Positions 35,830 to 45,521 are shown, counted from the stretch's first letter. The stretch is 64,000 nt of DNA from Sphingomonas sp. PsM26 (GCA_030433805.1 JARUXA010000005.1:1-64000), one strand, 5' to 3'. Made by a program: numbers and translations. The notes: a model not told the origin generated them from the letters alone.

Positions 35830-35867
35830 AAACGACAACGCCGCCCTCACGGGCGGCGTTGTCGTTT
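35830..35867 (+). terminator. Strong hairpin after the tRNA fragment
   Basis: Perfect 17-pair stem (AAACGACAACGCCGCCC with its complement) and a four-base loop TCAC, six bases after the CCA. This is probably the original terminator of the tRNA gene. Confidence 0.75.
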
Positions 35868-36245
35868 GTGGCGAAGGCAACTAGTTCAGAAACATTCGCC
35901 ACCACCTCTGCTTCATCAGCCTAATCGACTCAGACATCGATGCACGGACGACTTCTTCTAAGTCGCACTTACAACTGGCCCGTTCTCAGAGCATCAAACA
36001 CGCGGCCTGCCGGTCAGGCAACGGACCAAGCTGGTTACGGTGATGCGCGAGCTTCTGACCGAGGTCAGGGTCGGCGTCCGGTGTGGGTTCTATGCGCGCT
36101 GATCACACCTCTGGAAATCGAAGAAGGTCGCCTGTTGGATGTGCCGGATCCTTCCCACGTCGTTGCAGCAGGCGCGCGACCTCCACCTGCGGGTTCGCAG
36201 ATTAATTGCGATCTGCCCGTCCGGATATCTCGGAAAGACGTTACC

Positions 36246-36338
36246 GAACGCCTGATGACTATTGCCAGCATTGGCCCGGTCGGCACCGCGCTGGCGACCT
36301 CGATGACCGATGGGCACCAGTTCCGCTCAGATAGATAG
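36246..36338 (+). mobile_element. Remnant of an IS110-family transposase
   Basis: The translated piece ERLMTIASIGPVGTALATSM then GHQFRSDR resembles the helix-hairpin stretch of the IS110/IS116 C-terminal domain (lltiPGvGpltA ... FrSgr). It ends in a stop right where the domain would continue. No intact transposase or ends were found. Confidence 0.4.
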
Positions 36339-36832
36339 TTCACCGCCTGATGGACCCACCTTGACCCGCAGCAACAGCGGCTGGCGCGGATCAAACAAGC
36401 GGTGATCAGTATCTGCGCAAGCCGTTGGTCATCAGCATGACCTCGCAGCTCGGGCAAGTCGTGTACAAACCCCAAGCGGCCTACTCTCACCTCGTTGAAT
36501 TGCTCGTGCGCAAGCCGCCACGCATCGAGACGACCGCGATGCTGAACGTGAGCGCGCGGACGCGAAATGGTCAGAAACCATGTAGCTCGTAAAGGAGTAT
36601 TCGGAGCCAATGGTCGTGCTGTTGACGGCGACGCCCGCTGGCGCGTGCCTGTTGGCCAACGCCAGCGACGCTTTCTCTGACCAGGGATGCCGACTTGCGA
36701 CGATTTCGGCCCATCGCAAGCATCGCCGTACGCGCGCGCAACCATTCGCATACGGGCGTACCATCCCCGTCTCCAGAACCCAGTGAAAGATAGACGCTAG
36801 CTTGGACGATCCGCTTGGTGCGTAAAAGAGAC

Positions 36833-38317
36833 CTACGTTCGGGCACCAGCAAGCGTGTCGACGAACTGCTGATGCGGCGGCAGTGTGGCGACACGCGCCG
36901 CGATCCCGCGGGAAAGATTTCTTAGCGCCTCCGCCAACTGACCGGGCGGCATCATCCGCGCCATCAAGTGGTGGCGATGCGGCGTAAGCCCTTGTCCCAG
37001 CATGACCTGAAGCCACGAACTGACGCGGAACAGTTCGTCCGCACCTTGATAAGCCTGCGCTTCCTCGACGAATAGCGCGAGGCGCGCTGCCAGCGTGTCG
37101 GGGATGCTCATTTCGCGGCATTGGCGCCAGAACGGCTCGTCGCGTGCGTTGAGGTGATAATGCAGGATCACGAAATCGCGCACGCCTTCCATTTCGCGCT
37201 GCGCCATGGCGTTGAAACGATCCGCCACCGCCGCCGTCGCACCCCCGAACGGAAAAAGCTGCAACAGGCGCGTCAGCGCGATCATCATCAAATGGATACT
37301 GGTCGATTCGAGCGGCTCAATGAAGCCCGACGATAGGCTCAGCGCGACGCAGTTCTTTTCCCACGCGCGCTTTCGGCGGCCGGTCGTGAAGCGGATCAGC
37401 CGCGGCTCGGTCAACGTATTGCCCGCCACCGACCCGATCAGGAGCGCGCGCGCCGCATCGTCGCTGAGATGCTCGGCGGCATAGACGATGCCGTTCCCGA
37501 CGCGATGCTGCAGCGGAATACGCCATTGCCAACCCGCTTCATGCGCGATCGCGCGCGTATAGGGGAGCGCAGGGCCGACAGCGGTCGTCTGCACCGCCAG
37601 CGCCCGGTTCATCGGCAGCCAGTAGCTCCAATCCTCATAGCCCACCCCAAGGGTCTCGCCGATCAACAGGGCGCGGAACCCGGTGCAATCCAGGAACAAA
37701 TCGCCTTCGACCCGCTCCCCAGATTCGAGCATCAGCGCAACCAGATCGCCGCTCTCGGCATTCTGCTCGACTCGCGCGATGCGTCCCTCGATCCGACGCA
37801 ACCCGGCTGCCTCGCAGCGGCCGCGCAGATAGCCCACATACCGCCCGGCATCGAAATGATAGGCGTAATTGAGTTGCGCCTTGGTGCCTGTGGCGAAGCG
37901 ACCCGCTTCGGCGGCTTGTGCCTCGTAACAATAGTCCTCGATCGGCCCGGCATTCCCATCCGCGCGCGCCGCCAGCCAGAAATGCTGGAAATCGCCCATC
38001 CAGGTCGATTTGCCGACGTCTCCAAAGGAATGGAGATAACGCGAGCCTGGCCTAGTCCAGCCCTCGAAGGCGATGCCCAGTTTGAACGTGGCACCGGTCG
38101 CCCGGACGAAATCGTCCTCGTCCAGCCCGAGCAGGGCATGGAACCCCCGGATGGTGGGGATCGTGGCTTCGCCGACGCCGACCGTGCCAATCTCGTCGGA
38201 TTCGACAAGCGTGACGTCGACCAGCTGGCCCAGCTGGCGAGTCAGCAGCGCCGCGGCAAGCCAGCCGGCCGTGCCGCCACCGGCGATGACCACGCGGGTC
38301 TTGGGCAAGGTGTTCAT
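36833..38317 (-). CDS. Tryptophan 7-halogenase-family flavin-dependent protein
   Basis: A 494-residue flavin-dependent halogenase-like protein. Landmarks are VVIAGGGTAGWLAAALLT for FAD, VGVGEATIPTIRGFHALLGLDE, GATFKLGIAFEGW with the lysine found near the active site of halogenases, WQWRIPLQHRVGNGIVY with the W-x-W-x-I-P motif, and LSSGFIEPLESTSIHLMM. In sphingomonad and caulobacter uptake loci such proteins accompany TonB receptors and SapC; their substrate is not tryptophan with certainty. The ATG 38317 is chosen over an upstream in-frame extension. Thirteen bases separate it from the cupin gene. Confidence 0.85.
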   Translation of the reverse strand: MNTLPKTRVVIAGGGTAGWLAAALLTRQLGQLVDVTLVESDEIGTVGVGEATIPTIRGFHALLGLDEDDFVRATGATFKLGIAFEGWTRPGSRYLHSFGDVGKSTWMGDFQHFWLAARADGNAGPIEDYCYEAQAAEAGRFATGTKAQLNYAYHFDAGRYVGYLRGRCEAAGLRRIEGRIARVEQNAESGDLVALMLESGERVEGDLFLDCTGFRALLIGETLGVGYEDWSYWLPMNRALAVQTTAVGPALPYTRAIAHEAGWQWRIPLQHRVGNGIVYAAEHLSDDAARALLIGSVAGNTLTEPRLIRFTTGRRKRAWEKNCVALSLSSGFIEPLESTSIHLMMIALTRLLQLFPFGGATAAVADRFNAMAQREMEGVRDFVILHYHLNARDEPFWRQCREMSIPDTLAARLALFVEEAQAYQGADELFRVSSWLQVMLGQGLTPHRHHLMARMMPPGQLAEALRNLSRGIAARVATLPPHQQFVDTLAGART

Positions 38318-38330
38318 CGACCGTCCTTTG

Positions 38331-39371
38331 TCAGCGATTGAGCCGTTGCAGCAGCGTGGCGCGCAACCGGCGCGCCGCGGTGGCATCCAGCGGTGCCAGC
38401 GCACCGCGCGCGACGCCCGGCAGATGCGCGCCCGCGCGTGTCGCATCGCCGAAGACATAATAGTCGAACAACGCTTGCCACCCTGCCTTCTCGTGCGCCG
38501 GGCGGTCGCGGAGGCTCAGCAGGCCGTGCAGCAGCGTATTCTGTGGCGTATCCATGAAGCGCGGCGTCGCATTCCACCAGTAATTGATCATCGCGTTGAA
38601 CGGATCGAGCGCCTCGACCTGATGCCACCACAAAGCGGGATAGATCAGCGCGTCGCCAGGCTCCATCTCCGCAATTTCGGCGGCGGCCAGCGCGTCGGCG
38701 AAGCCGGGATACCGGTCCAGATCGGGGGCATCGAAATCGACCATCGAGACGACTTGACCAGCGGGCGTCGGGTCGAGCGGCCCTGGATAGAGGTTGGCGA
38801 CCTGATCGGGCGGGAAAAGGGTGAAGCGCCGCCGCCCGACCAGCGTGACGGCGATGTTGTTCGACATGTCGTAATGCGCCGCTGCCGTGGTGCGGTTGCC
38901 GATCCAGATGCTCACCAGCGGCGGATGCTCCAGCAGTTCGGGATCGCCGAAGGGGAGCGCCGCTTCGGCCCTGAGCCCGGGAAGATACTGATCGATATCG
39001 GTGGAGCCGATATAGATGGCCGGCGCGGCGGGATCGTGCAGGCTCGCCAGCAACTGGTCGAGATAGGCCGTCAGCGATCCACGTTCGCGCGCAAAATTCA
39101 GTGCGGTGCCGTCTCCGGTATAGCCGAAACGGCCAGCGATAACCGGATCGCCGATATAGGCCGTGACGGGTTGGCCGCCATCAAATTGCTTGAGCCAGGC
39201 AATCGCCGCGGCGGCACCATGCCGGCCGGCCTCCACCAGCGGGGCATGCGCTGCTATGCCGCGCAGGATCGCGGGGCGACCCTCGGCGATCAGCGCGGCG
39301 ATCGGCAGTGTCCGCGCGTCTGCGGCTTCGATCACGCGTGTGCGGCGCGAGATGCGCTGCACCGCGGTCAC
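38331..39371 (-). CDS. Cupin-like (JmjC-type) domain protein
   Basis: A 346-residue protein with the cupin/JmjC iron ligands in TTAAAHYDMSNNIAVTLVG (HxD) and later YPALWWHQVEALD. The C-terminal third is helical. It probably acts as a 2-oxoglutarate/Fe-dependent oxygenase or binding protein; not tested. It starts at GTG 39371, overlapping the SapC stop (GTGA), so translation is coupled. Confidence 0.82.
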   Translation of the reverse strand: MTAVQRISRRTRVIEAADARTLPIAALIAEGRPAILRGIAAHAPLVEAGRHGAAAAIAWLKQFDGGQPVTAYIGDPVIAGRFGYTGDGTALNFARERGSLTAYLDQLLASLHDPAAPAIYIGSTDIDQYLPGLRAEAALPFGDPELLEHPPLVSIWIGNRTTAAAHYDMSNNIAVTLVGRRRFTLFPPDQVANLYPGPLDPTPAGQVVSMVDFDAPDLDRYPGFADALAAAEIAEMEPGDALIYPALWWHQVEALDPFNAMINYWWNATPRFMDTPQNTLLHGLLSLRDRPAHEKAGWQALFDYYVFGDATRAGAHLPGVARGALAPLDATAARRLRATLLQRLNR

Positions 39372-40087
39372 GTGGTCGTGCCGGGCAGCCGTTGCTTCCG
39401 GGCAATCAACTGCTGGACGTTGGCAAGCGAAGCCGCGGCGAGGATGGCGAGCCGGAGGATCCCCGAGCGATGCAGCCGCTCGAGCGGTTCGCCCGTCAGC
39501 GCGGCGAGCCGTTCGACGTCCACCACGAGCACGTCAGGCACGGTGTAGCGGCGCTCCTCGCTGACATCGATGGTCAGCGTTACGGGGGCGAGCAAGCCTG
39601 CATCATCGAGCGCGGCATAAGCGGCCGGCGCGCTTTCCATCCCCTCGTACAGGAGCCGCAGCACGCCGGTGACATGCTCGAGGTACGGGGTGTTACCGCC
39701 ATGTTCCAAAAAGAGCGGCAAGCCATCGTCGTCCCCGACCCGCGGGTCGTCACGGTCGACATGGAGCATCGGCTGGCTGACGGCATCGCTCGTGCAGCGG
39801 ACCATGCCGATGGAGAAGGGGCCGCGCTGGTGACTGGCGGGCACATATCGGCTCGTCCAAAAGTCGCCGGACAGAAACAGATTCTCGTCACGGTCGAGCC
39901 CCAGCAGGGCATAGGCCTGCAGGCCCTCGTCGCGGCGGCGAAAAATGATGGCGAATTCGCGCTGTAGCTCTTCGAATTCAGCCGGGAACACCAGCGCCTG
40001 ATTGGCCGCGTCCCCAAATGCCGGGCCCGCGCGGGGGCTTACGCGCAAATCGGCATGGTCGATATTGTTGATCTGTACGGGGGTCAT
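39368..40087 (-). CDS. SapC-family protein
   Basis: A 239-residue protein of the SapC family. Landmarks are NQALVFPAEFEELQREFAIIF near the start, YALLGLDRDENLFLSGDFWTS, and the C-terminal helix GILRLAILAAASLANVQQL. SapC proteins accompany TonB receptors in sphingomonads and caulobacters; their role is unclear. It begins about 130 bases after the receptor stop and a terminator lies between, so its expression may depend on readthrough or its own promoter. Confidence 0.85.
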   Translation of the reverse strand: MTPVQINNIDHADLRVSPRAGPAFGDAANQALVFPAEFEELQREFAIIFRRRDEGLQAYALLGLDRDENLFLSGDFWTSRYVPASHQRGPFSIGMVRCTSDAVSQPMLHVDRDDPRVGDDDGLPLFLEHGGNTPYLEHVTGVLRLLYEGMESAPAAYAALDDAGLLAPVTLTIDVSEERRYTVPDVLVVDVERLAALTGEPLERLHRSGILRLAILAAASLANVQQLIARKQRLPGTTT

Positions 40088-40147
40088 CCGCTCCGGTCCG
40101 GTTGTGGCGTCAGGTCTATCAGCGCAGCGACGAAGGACAAAAGGAAA

Positions 40148-40174
40148 AGGCCGCCGCTTGGTCCGCGGCGGCCT
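40148..40174 (-). terminator. Terminator between the TonB receptor and sapC genes
   Basis: Read on the minus strand, a ten-pair stem (AGGCCGCCGC with GCGGCGGCCT, seven-base loop) is followed by TTTCCTTTTG, a pyrimidine-rich run. It lies between receptor stop 40219 and SapC start 40087, and would attenuate the SapC-cupin-halogenase genes. Confidence 0.65.
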
Positions 40175-40218
40175 CCCTTCCTTGCCGGGAGTGGACCAGG
40201 GCCCACGCCCGCATGCAA

Positions 40219-43200
40219 TCAGAAGCGGTAGCGCGCGCCGACATAGAAGCGTGGCTTGAGCTCCTGGACATAGACCAGATTGGTTTCGGTACGGGCGTAC
40301 TGACGGAACGGTTCGCTCGTCAGATTGACCGCTTCCAGCGACACCGAGATGTTGGACCGGATGTCGTAGCTGATGCTGGCATCAAGCGTCCCGAACGCTG
40401 CAGTGAACAGCGGGTTACGGTTACCACCCTGGTTCGTGCCGGCGAGATACTTGTCGCGCCAGTTGTACGAAATTCGCGCCGAGATGCCGTTCTTGTCATA
40501 GATACCGGTCAGGTTGGCGCTGTCGCCCAAGCCGGTCAACGCGAAGATATTCACGTTCGGATCGGCATAGGGATCGACATTCACGTCGCCGCTGACCTTG
40601 GTGTACGACACCGCGAACCCGAAGCCGGTTCTGCCAAAGAAGTTGGTCCAGGCGAATTCGAAGCCGTGGATGTTGCCCTCGCGGTTGTTGACCGGACCGC
40701 TGATTGCGAAGTTGACGAGCGGATCGGCAGCATCCCCCTGAAGGTTCACGGCGGCCGCGAGTGGACCGTACAACGCTTCGTTCACTTCACCCGTAGCGGG
40801 GTCAAGCGCGCCCCTGAAGGCCGCCGTCGCCGCTGCCTGATTACCGCCATTTTGCTGCAGAAGTGCGGTGTAGGCGAACAGGTTGCGGTCCGTCTGAGAG
40901 ATCCCGTTGGTTCGCAGATAGGCGAGTGCAGTGCCGGACCGCGAACCAGGCGTCCCAGCGCCCGGATCCCGCAGTCCGAACAGTGTGCCGTTGGTGATCT
41001 GGTTGCCCACGAAGTTGCGGACGTTCTTGTTGAAGAAGCCGACCGATACGAAGCTCGTGGGCTTGTAGTACCACTCGATCGAGACGTCGAAATTGTCCGA
41101 TAGCAGTGGCAACAGCCCCGGATCCTGGCGCGACGCGGGAGCGGGTGCCGCCCCCAGCGCGGTCGGACGGTTCGGTGCGTTGGCCGTTACCGAAGCGAAC
41201 AGGTTGCCATAGTCCGCGCGCGCCAGCGTTCGACTGAACGATGTGCGTGCCACCACATTATCATGAACTTCGACGTTCAAATCGAGCGACGGCAACAGAT
41301 TGTCGTAGTTCGCTTTGACATTCACCGCGCCGCCGGCCGGTCCGCCTATGATGGCGAAGTCATTGTCCGACTGCCATTCCAGCGCGGTCGGGACCGACTG
41401 GAGGGCGATCGAATTGACCCTGGTCTTTTCGTAGCGGACCCCGATCAGCGCGTTGGCACGGCGTCCGGCGAGCTCGCCGCCCCAGGCCAGCTGTCCGTAG
41501 ACCGCCCACGTCTTCTCGCCCACCGTGTCGTCAGAGGAGCCCTGCAACACGTTGCCGCGGTTCGTAAAGTTCGGGTTGTTGGCATAATAGGGCCCGAACA
41601 CGTTCAGCAAGTCGACCGCATCTCCCCGGAATGCGACCAGCGCCGAACCGGTCGAATTGGGGTTATACCGATCGAATTTGCAGGTCAGACAGAAGGTGTC
41701 GACTAGATTGCCGGCGAGCTGATTGACGAGGCCGGTGTCCGTAATGCCCCAGTCGCCCAGAAGCTGCTGCGTGTTCGAACTCGCCGAGCGAGTCTTTGCA
41801 TCCACATAGTTGCCGCCGACCACGAACCGGCTTCTGTTGCCAAGGTCCCAGCCGAGTTCAGCATTGAACTGATCGACCTTGGCTTCCTGCCGCGAGAAAA
41901 TCTGCCGCGCGATCTGCGTACCCATGTCGCCGATATCGAGCTGATTGTTGCAATTGCCGCCGCGGCCGCCATTCGTGGCGGTGCAGTCGTTCAGCGTTTC
42001 GGACTGTTGTGGAAAGCCGCTCGAGAAATCGACGCGGTGGGTCGCGCGGACGGGGGCGCCGATAGAGATCGTCGTCGCCGAAGTACCGTTCGAATTATCC
42101 GGGTTGGTGGTCGACTTCGAATGGTTCGCGTCAAGCTTCAGCGACAGGGCGTCGGTGAAATTCCACTTTAGGTTGCCGCCGACCGAGTACAGTTCGGTCT
42201 TGGTTGCGAAACGCTGCTGTTCATACCCCTTGTCCGCCTGTTTGGCCTCCGCCAGAACGATCGCGGATTGCATCTGCTTGTTATCGTCGAAGGTGACGTC
42301 GCTGAACGGGCGCTGGAACCAGTTGGTCTGTTCGCTCCGCTCGTCGCTCAGCTTGTTGCGCGCATACAGGCCGTCCAACGTCAGTTCCAGACGGTCGGTC
42401 GGCTTGAACTGGATGCTGGCCTGGCCGTTGAGGCGTTCGCGACGGTTCTCGGAGAACTGATACCGGCTGTCGTTCGGAATTTGCACGTAAGGCGTGGTGG
42501 GACGATTGGTGATGTTCGTCGCCGCCGTAACGTAGGTCCCCGCGGGGTTAAGGAAATCAGCCAAAGGAACGATGTTCCAATAGTTCGGGTTCGACTGAAC
42601 CGAAGCCGATTCACGCAGCTGGTAGCTTCCGAACAGGTTGATGCCGAACGTCTCGTCGGTGTTCTTCCAGTTGATCAGGCCCGACAGTTCCGGCGTGACC
42701 TTCGAGAGATCCGCTTCGGCCTTCTCGACGGAACTGTCATACAGCGCCTTGGCACCGAACGAGCCGGACAGGCCGGCCTCGCGCGACTCGAGCGGGCGAC
42801 GGGTGACGACGTTGATCGCCGCACCTATACCACCCGACGGGATGTTGGCGCGGCCGGTCTTGTAGACTTCCAGCGTCGCGACGCCTTCCGACGCCAGGTT
42901 CTGGAAGTCGAACGAGCGGCCGGTACCCACCGCAAAGGCGTTGCCAGTGCTGGTATCGATGCTGGTCGAGGCGAGCTGACGGCCATTGAGCGTTACAAGG
43001 TTGAAACCACCACTAAAGCCGCGAACTGCGACCTGCGAGCCTTCGCCATTGGCGCGCGTGATTGACACACCGGTAATGCGCTGCAACGATTCCGCGAGGT
43101 TGGTATCGGGGAATTTGCCGATGTCTTCGGCGGAGATGGCATCGACGACGCCGGCAGAAGTGCGCTTGATGTCGATCGCGCGGTTGAGACTGGCGCGAAT

Positions 43201-43389
43201 GCCGGTGACGACGATGTCCTGGTCTTCCGTGGCTACCTCAGCAGGGGCACCCGGCGATGGAGCGGTCTGCGCGTTGGCCGTGGTGTCGGCAGGTACAGTC
43301 TGCGCTGCGGCCGGCAAAGCAAGACCCGCGGCCAGCGCTAGCCCGGACGTCGAGCGTGCAAGTGTGACGAGAAAATTGGTAGCTTTCAT
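40219..43389 (-). CDS. TonB-dependent receptor
   Basis: A 1056-residue outer-membrane receptor. A signal peptide precedes AAAQTV. The plug has a TonB-box-like DIVVTGIRASLNRAIDIKR, FPDTNLAESLQRITGVSI, GEGSQVAVRGFSGGFNLVTLNGRQL and GGIGAAINVVTRRP. The barrel follows and ends in RFYVGARYRF with the terminal aromatic. It should import a substrate, probably a carbohydrate given the SapC and halogenase partners. A terminator follows, and the upstream region carries several palindromes. Confidence 0.95.
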   Translation of the reverse strand: MKATNFLVTLARSTSGLALAAGLALPAAAQTVPADTTANAQTAPSPGAPAEVATEDQDIVVTGIRASLNRAIDIKRTSAGVVDAISAEDIGKFPDTNLAESLQRITGVSITRANGEGSQVAVRGFSGGFNLVTLNGRQLASTSIDTSTGNAFAVGTGRSFDFQNLASEGVATLEVYKTGRANIPSGGIGAAINVVTRRPLESREAGLSGSFGAKALYDSSVEKAEADLSKVTPELSGLINWKNTDETFGINLFGSYQLRESASVQSNPNYWNIVPLADFLNPAGTYVTAATNITNRPTTPYVQIPNDSRYQFSENRRERLNGQASIQFKPTDRLELTLDGLYARNKLSDERSEQTNWFQRPFSDVTFDDNKQMQSAIVLAEAKQADKGYEQQRFATKTELYSVGGNLKWNFTDALSLKLDANHSKSTTNPDNSNGTSATTISIGAPVRATHRVDFSSGFPQQSETLNDCTATNGGRGGNCNNQLDIGDMGTQIARQIFSRQEAKVDQFNAELGWDLGNRSRFVVGGNYVDAKTRSASSNTQQLLGDWGITDTGLVNQLAGNLVDTFCLTCKFDRYNPNSTGSALVAFRGDAVDLLNVFGPYYANNPNFTNRGNVLQGSSDDTVGEKTWAVYGQLAWGGELAGRRANALIGVRYEKTRVNSIALQSVPTALEWQSDNDFAIIGGPAGGAVNVKANYDNLLPSLDLNVEVHDNVVARTSFSRTLARADYGNLFASVTANAPNRPTALGAAPAPASRQDPGLLPLLSDNFDVSIEWYYKPTSFVSVGFFNKNVRNFVGNQITNGTLFGLRDPGAGTPGSRSGTALAYLRTNGISQTDRNLFAYTALLQQNGGNQAAATAAFRGALDPATGEVNEALYGPLAAAVNLQGDAADPLVNFAISGPVNNREGNIHGFEFAWTNFFGRTGFGFAVSYTKVSGDVNVDPYADPNVNIFALTGLGDSANLTGIYDKNGISARISYNWRDKYLAGTNQGGNRNPLFTAAFGTLDASISYDIRSNISVSLEAVNLTSEPFRQYARTETNLVYVQELKPRFYVGARYRF

Positions 43390-43464
43390 GGTATCCCCCC
43401 CAAGTTGTATCGCGGCTCTCGCCGTCCGGTGCCTACTTCCTGTTGGAATTTAGTGCCGGTCCGG

Positions 43465-43478
43465 TGGTATCGCTATCA
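43465..43478. promoter_or_regulatory. LacI-type operator-like dyad upstream of the TonB receptor
   Basis: TGGTATCGCTATCA at 43465-43478 is a near-palindrome with the central CG of LacI-family operators. It sits about 76 bases before the receptor start and overlaps the expected -10 region of a promoter whose -35 TTGACA is at 43497-43492 (minus strand). It is similar in shape to known sugar operators such as that of XylR. No LacI-type gene is in the window. Confidence 0.45.
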
Positions 43479-43507
43479 GAGCATCAGCCCTTGTCAATAC
43501 ATCCGCA

Positions 43508-43552
43508 GCAACATTGTAATCTAATGTTGCGCGTGTGCTCTTGTTGCAACAA
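43508..43552. promoter_or_regulatory. Two further dyads upstream of the TonB receptor
   Basis: GCAACATT (43508-43515) pairs with AATGTTGC (43523-43530). TTGTTGCAACAA (43541-43552) is a perfect 12-base palindrome. Both contain GTTGC/GCAAC half-sites, which suggests one dimeric regulator binding tandem sites. No role has been demonstrated. Confidence 0.4.
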
Positions 43553-43740
43553 CTGTATATGCCGATGCGCCTTGGTCGCCACCAGCCGGATACGCGGCCG
43601 CGCTGACCGAGGCTATCCCATCAATGGTCGCCCAAAACCCGCCCGGGGCCTCACCGTCCTCTCCAGCCATTTGGAGGTCGGTTTAACATCACAGCAGGTC
43701 AGCAAACCAAAGTGGCTGTACGTCCCAGCAACCAACGATG

Positions 43741-45407
43741 TCACAAAAGCCCCTGTCCGCTCAGACGGGGGCTTTGTGCGTTCGGCTCATACGAAGCCTC
43801 AGCGAACGAAAGCACTTGGTACAGGTAACCATGAAGCGGCATGAGGCGGCGGTTGCCCTCACGCGAGCTGCTTGGTTGCACCACAATCTTCTCGATGAGC
43901 GGGCGGATTGTGTTCCGCGCTGCCGCACCGTCTTCGGACGCCAAATGCACGTCAAGTCCGGCAATGGCCCGGATATACATAGCTTCATAATTCGCCGGTA
44001 GGCGCACGACCTGCGGCGCTGGCGTTGCAGCGATGATCTTCCCCAGTCGGCTTTCTTCGGCTTCCAGATTCTTCACACGGGTGGTCAGTGCGCGAGGGTC
44101 GTCTTTGTCCTCCTCGATCCGAGTGACGAGGTTGGCGATACGGGCGCAGGTCTCCGCCAGTCTGTGCCCGGCCGTGGCGCGCTCGACGTCTCTAGCCTGC
44201 GCTGCGGCCGCGAGCTACTGCTGGAGGAGCGCGGCGAAGCGCTTGATGAGCGCCGGTGTCAGCAGACGTCCGCGGATGCCTGCAAGTGCGCGGGTTTCCA
44301 ACTCGGTGGCGCTGATCGAGCCGTTGCCGTATCTTCCCATTCGGTGACCCTTGCATCGCCACCGCCCGGGGTTGGTCGCCAGGAACGTTGCGCCGCAAGT
44401 GCCGCAGGTCACCGCCCCGGAGAGCATATGAGCAGGACGCTTCGCCAAGGCTAGCGGATTGCCGGTCAGCTTGAACTTCGCGTCGCGCGCGCTCCGTGCT
44501 TTGGCTTGAAGCGCCTTGATCTGCTCCCACGGCTGTCGGTTGATGATCCTGAGTTGCGGGTCGTTGCGGACGATCCATTCCGCCTCCAAGTTGAGGCGAG
44601 GGGGACGCGAGAAGCCGCAGCGCTCGTTGGGCACCTCGACCCAGGTGCGATGGTTAAAGATACGGCAACCGATGTGGAGCTCGTTATTGAGGATGCCTTC
44701 ACCCCGCGTCACGTCGACTGATAACGTCGAGGGGTTCCAGACCCCGGCATTGTACTTCTCCCGCTCGCGGGCGCGCGGGGAGGGGATGCCATCGGCATTG
44801 AGGGCGTTGCAGATCCGCTTGAGGCTCCAGCCATCGGCGTACAGGCGAAAGATGCGGCGGACGAGTTCGGCCTGCTCGTCGTCGATTGAGAGTTGGTCGA
44901 GCGCGCGCCCTTGCGCGTCCTCACCGGTGATCTCACGTCGGTAGCCGAGCACGCGTCCCCCCGTGGCACTGCCGCGCGTGGCCTTGCCGCGCAGGCCGCA
45001 CCTCGTCGTGTAGGCGATGCGCATCCGCTGTTGCTCACCGATGATGCTTTGAAGGCGAGCACCAAGTCGTCGACCTTGCCCGCCACCACCGTGTGCACCG
45101 CGACCTGGTGCAGCCTGAACAGCTTGACCATGCAATGCAGATGCTCGGCGTCGCAGCTTAGCCGAGCGACACCCTCGCTAATGAGGTTGCGCACTTGGCC
45201 TTTGGTGATGAGTTCCAGGACCTGCTCTAGCCCCGGGCGCTCCATCGTCGCGCCGGTTATGCCATCGTCGCCGTAAAAGGCGATGACCTCCAGCCCGCAT
45301 CTTTCGGCATAGCTTTGCGCGAACCGCTGCTGGTCGTCAGGCGCGTTGATGCGGGATCGTGGCAGGGGGCTGCCGTACGCGATCAGCAACAAGTTTGCCG
45401 TGGGCAA
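43741..45407 (-). pseudogene. Broken large serine recombinase
   Basis: The N-terminal frame (45407 down to about 45047) gives the resolvase catalytic core: FAQSYAERCGLEVIAFYGDDGITGATMERPGLEQVL and RLSCDAEHLH, then KVDDLVLAFK. The usual Y-S catalytic motif is not clean. The frame shifts by one base near 45046. The recombinase and zinc-ribbon domains follow in another frame (LSIDDEQAELVRRIFRLYADGWSLKRI, then GAVTCGTCGATFLATN with the cysteine pair) to a TAG at 44217-44215, and after it the coiled-coil region runs on in the same frame to 43741. Two lesions make it inactive. Nearby relics suggest an old mobile element. Confidence 0.8.
43744..43776. terminator. Hairpin at the end of the recombinase remnant
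   Basis: AAAGCCCCTGTC pairs with GACGGGGGCTTT around CGCTCA, with one wobble pair. It lies at the 3' end of the recombinase remnant and could end transcription from either side. Confidence 0.5.
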
Positions 45408-45521
45408 GGTACACGATCAGCTGTCGGTCATCGAGCTGGGCTGATCCGCGATACCGTCCGAAGGTCGGAGGTCCGCTCAGCGGCCTTCGGATGGAACCAG
45501 GAGAGCTGCGGGCCTACGGCA

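Larger units (their letters stand above)
35334..36832. other. Gap of about 1.5 kb with tRNA and transposase relics
   Basis: Holds the tRNA 3' fragment, its hairpin and an IS110 fragment. The plus-strand piece 36440-36590 encodes QLGQVVYKPQAAYSHLVELL, a peptide-like stretch I cannot place. The rest, including 36600-36830, shows no gene. Confidence 0.5.

Noticed and set aside
36432-37121. Minus-strand 229-codon ORF overlapping the halogenase gene end
   Set aside because: It is a shadow of the halogenase frame in its upper half and has frame-noise composition.
43680-43740. Second tRNA-like 3' end ahead of the recombinase (GTCCCAGCAACCA)
   Set aside because: Only about 12 of 14 bases match the tRNA tail at 35.8 kb and no T-arm can be drawn, so it is treated as chance.
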